A stretch of DNA of 14,088 bases from SAR202 cluster bacterium AC-647-N09_OGT_505m (GTDB lineage: Bacteria > Chloroflexota > Dehalococcoidia > UBA2985): NCBI GenBank assembly GCA_009391225.1, contig VEXC01000022.1, positions 1 through 14,088 of the forward strand. The letters run 5' to 3'. A model generated the notes under the pieces. That model did no database searches. It had not been told where the DNA came from and was given only the letters and a program-made list of their open reading frames with translations. Positions 6,711 through 13,187 of this stretch are shown here, one piece after another. The first letter of the stretch is position 1, and each line of letters starts with the position of its first letter. A program made the translations under genes and the position numbers.

Positions 6711-7121
6711 TTACTCTAAATTCTTGGCCTCAATCCACGCTAGCTTCTCATCGACCTGTTCCTGTGTTATATCACCTCTTGCTAAGGCGTCCAGAATCTC
6801 GGCCTGTATATCTCCAAGGGCACAAGGCATGTAAAGAACAGTCCCATCTTCTTTAAGGTGCTCGTGGTGGCCAGAACAACCAATCTCTAAGGCTGCTTGC
6901 TCAGCACCTTCTATGGTTTCAAAGACCAGTCCCTCGCACTTTGTTCCGTCCTCCATGAGAACTGTCTGCCAATTGCCAGTTGAATGGTGGTTAGTTACAT
7001 TTTCTGCTTTGCTAGGCTCACTATCGGAGTCAGGCCCCATTGCGGCCGTAGCAATCGCACTGGTCATAACCAAAACTATTGTAATGCCTACTAAAGCACC
7101 CAGATACACCCGTGTCCTCAT
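6711..7121 (-). CDS. Small exported protein with conserved-looking Cys/His cluster, unknown function
   Basis: The product is 136 aa. Residues 1-26 are a signal peptide: two Arg, a hydrophobic core, then SAIATA with cleavage near residue 26. The mature part is acidic. It contains His45-His46, three cysteines (62, 82, 100) and the cluster Cys82-Ser-Gly-His-His-Glu-His88, followed by 'DGTVLYMPC'. Two of the cysteines could form a disulphide, and the C-x2-H-H-x-H group could bind a metal; both are inferences. The last 35 residues are helical and charged ('LARGDITQEQVDEKLAWIEA'), resembling short SHOCT-like or peptide-binding helices only loosely. No clear ribosome binding site precedes the ATG at 7121, so it may be leaderless or weakly translated. 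It is a single-gene unit with its own terminator. I do not recognise the family. Confidence 0.75.
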   Translation of the reverse strand: MRTRVYLGALVGITIVLVMTSAIATAAMGPDSDSEPSKAENVTNHHSTGNWQTVLMEDGTKCEGLVFETIEGAEQAALEIGCSGHHEHLKEDGTVLYMPCALGDIQAEILDALARGDITQEQVDEKLAWIEAKNLE

Positions 7122-7539
7122 GGAGTCATCTTATCACATAATGACGACGCAAAAACAAGGCAGTCGTTGTAAGGCTAATACAACTACCCAGATTAACGAC
7201 CATTTACACGACGCTACAGATTCAGGTATAAATACGTTCAGTAGGATACACTGGCTTACACTGGGAGACAGCAGAAACCTGGATTCCCAAGCAAGTTGTC
7301 GTGGGTTAGACCCCCATCACCCGCCCTCCTTTTTTGGGCACGACCCACCCCCTGACATTATGCCAAACGCTTATGGTTTGTCCCAGTACACAGTTTAGTA
7401 CACAGATTTGTAGAAAAAGTGGATGGTTTTCCCACGTCCCATGATTCCTGCTAAGCTATCCGACTTCAGATTTTGCAGGTGTCGTGATGGTCCCTTGATT
7501 GGGATTTAAATCTGGCATTCTCTTTCCAGCCTATAGCTC
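7122..7539. other. Gene-free stretch with short repeats
   Basis: I see no credible gene. A weak stem pairs GTGGGT (7301-7306) with ACCCAC (7343-7348) across a C-rich loop containing TTTTTT. A 9-bp direct repeat, AGTACACAG, occurs at 7385-7393 and 7397-7405 (12-bp period). CAAAC and GTTTG around 7364-7380 form a small hairpin. None of these is strong enough to name. Confidence 0.3.
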
Positions 7540-7674
7540 CTACAGAAACCGCTCTCTCAATCTTTCCATTCCCTGGAACTGTATATCCAGCATATCCCGT
7601 TGAGCCATCAACTGCCTTAGTGCCTCATTGAAAGGATACATTCCCTGTGATCGCTCCTGGTGTTCGTAGACCAT
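7540..7674 (-). CDS. Possible 44-aa helical peptide
   Basis: An open frame from ATG (7674-7672) to TAG (7542-7540) encodes 44 residues rich in Gln, Glu, Arg and Met, for example 'NEALRQLMAQRDMLDIQFQG'. The composition would form an amphipathic or coiled-coil helix and looks more coding-like than the surrounding frames. No well-placed ribosome binding site is seen: AAAGG lies 14 nt upstream of the ATG. An internal Met at residue 12 is an alternative start. It may be the end of a decayed gene or a chance ORF. Confidence 0.3.
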   Translation of the reverse strand: MVYEHQERSQGMYPFNEALRQLMAQRDMLDIQFQGMERLRERFL

Positions 7675-7870
7675 GTTAGCTGTTTCTACCTTTAAAGTTC
7701 TCTAATTTGAGACATTCTGGTCTATAATCAGATCAACTGACTCGTGAGAAGGGTTGGTCACTTCAAACCCAGAGTATATGCGAGCCGGTTCCAATCACAA
7801 GAATTGTTCCGGTGAATAATGCTTGTGACCGCTAAATAGTCATTGCTGGTGAGCTAAGGAGACCTTAAAG

Positions 7871-8695
7871 ATGAAGGTTCTATACCATGCGGGATGTGAT
7901 GACGGGTTCGGAGCTGCTTACGCTATTTGGCTCAAACATGGATACCAAGCCGAATATATTCCAGTCCAGTATGGACAGCCTTTTCCGGAGGTCTCACCCG
8001 GTGAGACTGTTTATGTGGTCGACTTTTCATATTCACGGGACATCCTCCAGTGGGTTGCCAATCGGTGCAGACTCGTTGTGCTAGACCACCATAAAACTGC
8101 CATGGATGATTTGGCAGATTTGCCCTTCGCATATTTTGATATGAATAAATCTGGTGCTGTCTTGGCTTGGGAATATTTTCACCCAAATGAATCTATTCCT
8201 CTGTTATTGGCATACGTGCAAGATTACGACCTGTGGAATAAAGAACTCCCTCATACTGAGGAGAATAAGGCGTGGAGAGGGTCATTCCCTAGGACATTCA
8301 GTAGTTGGCAAGAGATGGCTCTAGCTGTATCACGTGACCACATATGGAAGACGGATGGGGAAGCTATATTGCGCTCTGAGAAAATGCAAATTCGACACAG
8401 GGTGTCACAGGCATTTGAAGTAACAATTGACCCCCATGTGGTACTTGCTGTAAACGAGACGCAACATTATAGCGAGGTAGCCGGTGAACTTGCCAAGGAT
8501 ACCCGGTACCCTTTCGGGGCATGCTTCTTCATACGGGGTGATGGTCTAAAGATATGGAGTTTGCGATCGGATAGAAATTTAGGAGATTTCGATGTGAGTG
8601 CAGTAGCCAAGCTAAGAGGTGGTGGGGGCCACCGGAACGCGGCCAGCTTCAAGGAATCAGCCGAGTGTCCAATATTACTGTCTACGCCCAGTTGA
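7871..8695 (+). CDS. DHH/DHHA1-family phosphoesterase
   Basis: The product is 274 aa. The ATG at 7871 has AAGGAG 9 nt upstream. DHH-family enzymes are metal-dependent phosphodiesterases acting on short oligonucleotides or phosphorylated nucleotides (NrnA/NrnB and related groups). The metal-binding motifs are present in order: H-x2-C-D10-D11-G near the N-terminus, V-D51-F, D72-H73-H74, and Asp118/Asp120 in QDYDLW. The C-terminal DHHA1 substrate-binding motif is G-G-G-G-H254-R-N-A-A. Length and layout match the short, single-subunit DHH phosphoesterases rather than RecJ, which is much larger. The likely role is cytoplasmic degradation of small RNA or nucleotide products. The next ORF starts 21 nt after the stop and may be co-transcribed. 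Confidence 0.9.
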   Translation: MKVLYHAGCDDGFGAAYAIWLKHGYQAEYIPVQYGQPFPEVSPGETVYVVDFSYSRDILQWVANRCRLVVLDHHKTAMDDLADLPFAYFDMNKSGAVLAWEYFHPNESIPLLLAYVQDYDLWNKELPHTEENKAWRGSFPRTFSSWQEMALAVSRDHIWKTDGEAILRSEKMQIRHRVSQAFEVTIDPHVVLAVNETQHYSEVAGELAKDTRYPFGACFFIRGDGLKIWSLRSDRNLGDFDVSAVAKLRGGGGHRNAASFKESAECPILLSTPS

Positions 8696-8716
8696 ACCCT
8701 TCATCCGTCAATTCCC

Positions 8717-8920
8717 ATGACGATGGCGAATGAAATGCAGGAACTTGAATTCGGAATATTCACATTAGCACAAATTATTAAAGAGGATCTCGGAGATTCT
8801 GATTCTGGCGGATCAGCAGAGAATGTAGCTGGGTACTCTCATGGCTATGTACCAGAATTTCCTATGCGTGGAAGCGATGACGATCCAGCATTTATAACAG
8901 AACTCAGAAAACGATTCTAG
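8717..8920 (+). CDS. Small acidic hypothetical protein
   Basis: This 67-aa open frame begins 21 nt after the DHH gene. Composition looks protein-like: an N-terminal helix ('ELEFGIFTLAQIIKEDLG'), then a Ser/Asp/Gly-rich middle and a charged end (ELRKRF). There is no signal peptide, membrane segment or recognised motif. No ribosome binding site is visible before ATG 8717 or the in-frame ATGs at 8723 and 8735, so translation might depend on coupling. It is not a known family to me. Confidence 0.45.
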   Translation: MTMANEMQELEFGIFTLAQIIKEDLGDSDSGGSAENVAGYSHGYVPEFPMRGSDDDPAFITELRKRF

Positions 8921-9223
8921 GTGTTACCTCGAAAAGCCATAAGAGAGAAAGGGTCTCTATAATACGCAGGAAGTCGAACGGGGACACGCTAATTTTCAGC
9001 AGGAAATACTTGTCCTAGATGCTTAGACTAACCCATCACACCATTGCGCGTTGGGCGGGTGGAGAGACGGAACCTGGGTCAGCTACCCCCATCTTATTCT
9101 TATTCGGACTGTGAGCCCTGGTAGCGATGAAGGTCCCAGCCTGGCCCCCCGGAGAGGAGACCCACCGCTACCCAGGCTTGTGTGACACCCCTCAACTTCG
9201 GGTATCCACTGGGAGTTATGCAC
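8921..9223. other. Gene-free stretch with mutually exclusive stem-loops
   Basis: No protein-like frame is evident. GGTAGCG (9120-9126) can pair with CGCTACC (9166-9172). AGCCTGG (9138-9144) lies inside that loop and can pair with CCAGGCT (9172-9178), partly overlapping the first stem. The two helices are alternatives or form a pseudoknot. GGTC/GACC (9132-9135, 9159-9162) adds an inner stem. Because the best promoter for the next gene starts downstream at 9224, this element would be in that gene's leader only if an earlier promoter exists. Confidence 0.35.
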
Positions 9224-9252
9224 TTGACAGCCTATGGCGATAGCCGTAGCAT
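9224..9252 (+). promoter_or_regulatory. Sigma-70-type promoter of the paired CoA-transferase genes
   Basis: A perfect TTGACA -35 (9224-9229) is followed after exactly 17 bp by TAGCAT (9247-9252), which keeps the key first, second and last bases of a -10. Transcription from about 9259 would give a 24-nt leader containing the GGAGAGG ribosome binding site (9268-9274). Confidence 0.6.
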
Positions 9253-9256
9253 CGCC
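9236..9256. promoter_or_regulatory. Inverted repeat overlapping the -10 region, operator candidate
   Basis: GGCGAT (9236-9241) and ATCGCC (9251-9256) are perfect inverted arms with a 9-bp spacer, and a second nested pairing GATAG/CTATC (9239-9243, 9257-9261) overlaps them. The site covers the -10 hexamer, so a bound dimer would block transcription. Confidence 0.4.
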
Positions 9257-9282
9257 CTATCAGCGCTGGAGAGGTGTCGAAT

Positions 9283-10500
9283 TTGGCTGAAGGCTTACTA
9301 TCCGACCTCAAGATTGTGGAGTTGGGGTCTTTTATCTCTGCTGCTTTTTGCAGCAAGCTCATGGGAGATCTGGGGGCCGACGTGATTAAGGTGGAGGAGC
9401 CCGGAGTTGGAGATGAGGCCCGTCGACACGGGCCCTTTTACAAGGATATTCCCGACCCGGAGACGAGCGGCCTATTTCTCTATCTCAACACCAACAAGAA
9501 GAGTGTAACTATCAACGTCAAGGGCACTACAGGAAAGAAGGTACTTCTTGACCTGTTAGAGGACGCCGACATCTTCGTGGAGAACAATCCACCCGCGGTT
9601 ATGGAAGAGCTTGGCCTGACTTACGAGGTCCTGAGCAAGATAAACCCACGCCTCATCATGACCTCTATCACCTACTTCGGTCAGACTGGGCCCTATCGGG
9701 ACTACAAAGGAAGCGATCTCATAGCCATGAGCTTGGGCGGCGTGGCCTACGGAACGCCCATAACAGTTGAGGACCCGGAGGCCAACAGGCCACTGCGTGG
9801 TGGCGGGCATCAGGCAGAGTTCACTGCAGGGGCCGCGGCTGCCTCAACTACTATGGGAGCAATTTTCTACCGCATGTTCAACGATGAGGGCCAGCACATC
9901 GACATATCAGTCAGCGATGTCATAGCAACCCTCCCGAGGAATGCAATGGCCACCTACTTGTACGGAGGCCCGGTGCCCAAACGGTCTCCGGACTCCGTGC
10001 TGCCCTTGTCTACCCGCATCTACAAGACCAAAGATGGGTTCGCAGCTATAGGTGCGGCTGCAGACCAGCATTTCGCAAACATGGTAAAGGCGATGGGAAG
10101 CCCAGAATGGGCGGACAACCCCATGTTCGCCACCAGGGAGGGGCGGGCCGAGTTCGGAGACGCCCTTGGGGCCATGGTCCAAGACTGGGTATCTGACTAT
10201 ACCACCTATGACGCGTACACCCTCCTCCAACAGTTCCATGTACCCAGCTTCCCGGTTAATAGGATTGACGACATAGTTAGCTCCGGACATCTTAATGACA
10301 GGGGAGTTTTTGTAGAGGTAGACCACCCAAAGACCGGCAAAGTCCTCTATCCCGGCTCGGCCGCTCGCTATTCTGAGGAGGTATGGAGTATAAGAGCCCC
10401 GGCACCTTTCCTCGGGCAGCACAACGACGAGATACTATGTCAGCGCCTCGGCTATTCAAGGGAACAACTGGTGCAGATGACGCAACTGGGTGTAATTTAG
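9283..10500 (+). CDS. CaiB/BaiF CoA-transferase family protein, Asp-lacking partner subunit
   Basis: The product is 405 aa from TTG 9283. I preferred this start to GTG 9274 because GGAGAGG (9268-9274) is 8 nt from the TTG but abuts or overlaps the GTG. It is a full-length class III CoA-transferase: 'LSDLKIVELGSF', 'LGADVIKVEEPG', 'FGQTGPYRDYKG', 'GQHIDISVSD', and 'APAPFLGQHNDEIL' near the C-terminus. It matches domain 1 of the fused protein encoded at 3895-6477 far better than domain 2, sharing 'TSGLFL.LNTNK' and 'KINP.LIMTS'. At the position of the catalytic Asp it has Glu179 (in HQAEFTAG). Glu might still act as nucleophile, but the simplest reading is a non-catalytic subunit paired with the next gene's product, 17 bp downstream. 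Class III enzymes built from two different subunits are known, for example BbsEF and SmtAB. Substrate unknown. Confidence 0.9.
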   Translation: MAEGLLSDLKIVELGSFISAAFCSKLMGDLGADVIKVEEPGVGDEARRHGPFYKDIPDPETSGLFLYLNTNKKSVTINVKGTTGKKVLLDLLEDADIFVENNPPAVMEELGLTYEVLSKINPRLIMTSITYFGQTGPYRDYKGSDLIAMSLGGVAYGTPITVEDPEANRPLRGGGHQAEFTAGAAAASTTMGAIFYRMFNDEGQHIDISVSDVIATLPRNAMATYLYGGPVPKRSPDSVLPLSTRIYKTKDGFAAIGAAADQHFANMVKAMGSPEWADNPMFATREGRAEFGDALGAMVQDWVSDYTTYDAYTLLQQFHVPSFPVNRIDDIVSSGHLNDRGVFVEVDHPKTGKVLYPGSAARYSEEVWSIRAPAPFLGQHNDEILCQRLGYSREQLVQMTQLGVI

Positions 10501-10517
10501 TTCTAAAGAGGATAATG

Positions 10518-11729
10518 ATGGGTAAACTTCCATTAGAAGGAATAAGGGTCGCAGATTTCACTTGGGCGCTATCAGGGCCTTATACGACTTCGTGGCTTTC
10601 GCTGCTGGGTGCTGAGGTCATCAAGATCGAGAGCACGCTGCATCCGGATGTTACCCGAAACAATCCCCTCTCCTCAGGCAGCGGGCTCAACCAGTCTCCA
10701 GGATTCAACTGCCTGAGCTATGCCAAGAAGAGTGTCACTATCAACCTGGGAACTGAAAAGGGAATCGAGCTAGCCAAGAAGCTAATAGCGGTAAGCGATA
10801 TGGTAAGCGACAGCTTTGCCTACGGCGTCATGGAGCGGCACGGCTTGGGCTATGAAGAACTGAAGAAGATCAAACCAGACCTAATCGTATTCTCCAAGAA
10901 TACCATGGGCGCTTATGGTAGAGAGCGGCACCTCTTCGGCTGGGGCACCGCAGTTATCTCATACGCCGGGCTTGTATCCATAACCGGGTACGAAGCGGAC
11001 GGCCTCCCACAGATGATGGGTGGAACGTGGCCTGACTACACTCTTGGCAACTACAGCCCATTCTTGATCATGGCTGCTCTATACTACCGCCAAAAAACTG
11101 GTCAGGGTATGTTCCTGGACGCCGCGATGTGCGATGCGGTGATCACGATGATGCCAGAGGCCGTGATGGACTATACGATGAACGGCCGAGTCCAGGAGAC
11201 CCGCGGGAACAAAGACGAGCGCTTCGTGCCTCACGATGTCTACCGCTGCATAGGCGACGATAAATGGGTGGCGATTGTAATCGAGAATGACGCTGAGTGG
11301 GAGACATTCTGCAAACTAACTGGACGTGAAGACTGGCGAGAAGACGAGCGACTCTCCGACCTTTACGGCCGCCAGCAGAACCGCCAAGAGATTGACCGCG
11401 GGATAGATGACTGGACCTCCACTAAGACCGCTGCGGAGGTTACTGAGACCCTGCAACAGGCAGGAATACCAGCCATCCCGGTCAATAATCTCGAAGAGGT
11501 GACACAGGACCCCCACCTTCGGTCTAGAGGGCTTTTCAAGGAGATAACCCATCCTGAGGTGGGCACAAAGCTGTATCCTGGAACTCCCATGAACCTGAGC
11601 AAAGTGCCAGACCTCAAGTATGAACGCTCGCCCCTGATCGGGGAACACAACCAGTACGTCTTCAGCGAATTGTGCGGCATCAGCCAAGGCGAACTGGGCC
11701 AGCTTGTTGAAGAGGGTGTAATAGTTTGA
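10518..11729 (+). CDS. CaiB/BaiF CoA-transferase, Asp-bearing catalytic subunit
   Basis: The product is 403 aa. Of two adjacent ATGs (10515, 10518) the second is chosen because AAAGAGG (10505-10511) is 6 nt from it. The preceding CoA-transferase gene ends 17 bp upstream, so the two are surely one operon. Motifs: 'LPLEGIRVADFT', 'GAEVIKIES', 'SYAKKSVTINL', Asp173 in 'WPDYTLG' at the catalytic-Asp position (24 residues before the G of 'GQGMFLD'), 'MNGRVQETRGN' and 'VYRCIGDDKWVAI'. It resembles domain 2 of the fused protein (same 'KLPLEGIR' start, 'DYT.NGRV', 'GVYPCAGDDEWIAI' counterpart). It lacks the G-Q-T-G-P loop seen in its partner (here 'TMGAYGRERH'). The pair is therefore likely a heteromeric CoA-transferase acting in the cytoplasm on an unidentified carboxylic acid. 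Confidence 0.92.
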   Translation: MGKLPLEGIRVADFTWALSGPYTTSWLSLLGAEVIKIESTLHPDVTRNNPLSSGSGLNQSPGFNCLSYAKKSVTINLGTEKGIELAKKLIAVSDMVSDSFAYGVMERHGLGYEELKKIKPDLIVFSKNTMGAYGRERHLFGWGTAVISYAGLVSITGYEADGLPQMMGGTWPDYTLGNYSPFLIMAALYYRQKTGQGMFLDAAMCDAVITMMPEAVMDYTMNGRVQETRGNKDERFVPHDVYRCIGDDKWVAIVIENDAEWETFCKLTGREDWREDERLSDLYGRQQNRQEIDRGIDDWTSTKTAAEVTETLQQAGIPAIPVNNLEEVTQDPHLRSRGLFKEITHPEVGTKLYPGTPMNLSKVPDLKYERSPLIGEHNQYVFSELCGISQGELGQLVEEGVIV

Positions 11730-12133
11730 GATGCGGGCACTCTTTGTTTCTCTTTGCGTCTATACTCAAACTGGTTGTGCAGAACCCCTGCCCGAGTCGG
11801 CAAGCCAAATCGGCCTACAACCGACTACATTATTAGCACGCTAGCCGAAGGCTTTACCGAGCCTGTGATGGCTATTCCGATGCTGTTTGCAATCCCTGCA
11901 ATAGCCCAGATGGAGATTCCGGATTGGCCACGTGGAGAGGATGACCCTCCGCTGCTCTGCGACATCCCCTCTGGAGGGTTATAATGGAGCGAGGGCTTAG
12001 GGTTTCTATCAGTCCAAATTCATAACTTGATAGAGGATCCAACGCTGTTATGGCAAACATGTCAGCTGGATACAGACGAGAATGTTCGATATAGGATTTA
12101 TGCTCTTAGACACCGGCGGGTTCGATACTAGGC
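11730..12133. other. Stretch without a recognisable gene
   Basis: No gene can be supported. A 76-codon plus-strand frame (11754-11984) contains a protein-like segment, 'FTEPVMAIPMLFAIPAIAQM' (about 11856-11915), ending in a Pro/Asp-rich tail. It has no ribosome binding site and no family I recognise, so it may be a gene remnant. CTATCA (12004-12009) and TGATAG (12028-12033) form a weak 6-bp hairpin. No terminator is visible for the CoA-transferase pair. Confidence 0.3.
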
Positions 12134-12163
12134 TTGGACCCAGCACTGGCATCTACGTATAGA
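12134..12163 (+). promoter_or_regulatory. Promoter candidate for the DinB-like gene
   Basis: TTGGAC (12134-12139) and TATAGA (12158-12163) are spaced by 18 bp and end 31 bases before the start codon at 12195, leaving a short leader with GGGAGG. Both hexamers are imperfect, and ATCTA/TAGAT (12151-12155, 12160-12164) adds slight symmetry over the -10. Confidence 0.35.
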
Positions 12164-12194
12164 TATCATACAAACAGAAAGGGAGGATATCCAG

Positions 12195-12653
12195 ATGGCT
12201 GCAAATTCGCTCGAATCAGAGAGGCAACAGTTGGTCGCCAGGTTAAGGAATATTAGGGAAACATATGAGAAATGTGTCGCAGACATACCTACACAGGTGG
12301 CCACTAGGGGAACGGAGTGGTCCGTTGTCGATTTACTTAGGCATACTACAGGAGGGTACTTGAGGAACCTGCTGGTTCGGCTCTTGGATGAAGTCGATCC
12401 AGATCTAGGTGTGGGTGGCTTTGACGCTGATGCCAATTGGAAGAGGGTTACGGACAGCATACTGCGCGATATAGACGGGGCGATCGATTATGCAGTAGAT
12501 TTGAATGTTGAGCAACTAGGACGATTAGGCCGCCGTGGATCCCGGACTGTTCGTGTGGTGGATTTGCTGACACAGATGGCTGACCACTACGATGAACATT
12601 TGGCCCAACTCAGAGATGAAATTAGGCCACGCGAGGGTCTACCTAGCCTATAG
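12195..12653 (+). CDS. DinB-like four-helix-bundle protein
   Basis: The product is 152 aa; ATG 12195 has GGGAGG (12181-12186) 8 nt upstream. DinB/DfsB-fold proteins are small cytoplasmic four-helix bundles, mostly metal-binding, that include bacillithiol- or mycothiol-dependent thiol transferases and many uncharacterised stress proteins. The usual metal triad is present: His50 in 'WSVVDLLRHTTGGYLRN', and His131 and His135 in 'MADHYDEHLAQL'. 'GTEWSVVDLLRH' matches the family's 'gW.v.dvlaHl' pattern, and the final 'DHYDEHLAQLRDEI' its last helix. The substrate is unknown. It is a single gene, convergent with the decayed CoA-transferase fragment; the two stop codons are 3 bp apart. Confidence 0.8.
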   Translation: MAANSLESERQQLVARLRNIRETYEKCVADIPTQVATRGTEWSVVDLLRHTTGGYLRNLLVRLLDEVDPDLGVGGFDADANWKRVTDSILRDIDGAIDYAVDLNVEQLGRLGRRGSRTVRVVDLLTQMADHYDEHLAQLRDEIRPREGLPSL

Positions 12654-12656
12654 ATC

Positions 12657-12932
12657 CTAACAGAGTGCTTTCTGATTCTCTCCTGCGCAACGGTACACAT
12701 TGTGAAGAACCGCTAGTGGCTCTCTATTGCTTTGCGGGCTTCTGACGCGTCCGCTAATTTGATAGTCCAAGATAGCTTGAGGGATCACGGCAGTCACCGT
12801 CTCACACATGGAGAGATCTATGAACTGTCCCTCACAGCTAGGACCACTATGATGTAACCCCACAAATATAATGCATTCCAAGGCTGTCCATATTAGATAA
12901 TCTGGCCGAGTACTACCCCTGACCTGCGACAT
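12657..12932 (-). pseudogene. Decayed fragment of a CaiB/BaiF CoA-transferase (Asp-bearing type)
   Basis: The 91-codon open stretch aligns without gaps to residues 168-248 of the intact CoA-transferase encoded at 10518-11729. Shared features are the Pro-Asp-Tyr containing the catalytic-Asp position (Asp11 here), 'GQFIDLSMCETV' against 'GQGMFLDAAMCDAV', 'DYQISGRV' against 'DYTMNGRV', and 'NVYRCAGEN' against 'DVYRCIGDD'. Neither the N-terminal 40% nor the C-terminal part of the enzyme is present, and a stop follows soon after the YRC motif. The ATG at 12932 lies inside the domain and has no meaningful upstream start. It is a relic of a third CoA-transferase locus in this window, on the same strand as the fused gene. 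Confidence 0.75.
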
Positions 12933-13187
12933 CCACCTGACTGGCTGTGATAGGTGGAGGGTTCTCGTGAGTTAGTGGCAATGCAGGGTTTGCCGTTTAT
13001 GATAGGTGCGCCTCAGGCACGAAATACCCTGACCATGGATGCCTCGCCAGATATCTGAATCGCGAATCTATCTGCCTTCCACAACCACCCTCAGGATTAG
13101 CGAGAGGCGCAGCCGGCTGTTGTGTCTTTCTGCGCCATCGAGACAAAAGCCAGGATAGATGCCGTCAATCCGTCTTCAGATGCAATG

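Noticed and set aside
7301..7348. Terminator in the C-rich segment with TTTTTT
   Set aside because: The T-run lies inside the loop between GTGGGT and ACCCAC rather than after a stem, so it does not fit a rho-independent terminator.
8958..8985. Resemblance to the 16S rRNA 5' region (TAATAC ... AAGTCGAACGGGG)
   Set aside because: Thirteen bases match and TAATAC lies in roughly the right place, but spacing is off by one or two bases. None of the neighbouring conserved 16S segments, such as the GGTGAGTAAC block, follows. Chance or a very short relic.
12965..13050. 28-codon plus-strand frame beginning GSRELVAMQG, slightly like a CoA-transferase segment
   Set aside because: Too short, closed by stops on both sides and on the opposite strand to the adjacent CoA-transferase relic; the similarity is not strong enough.
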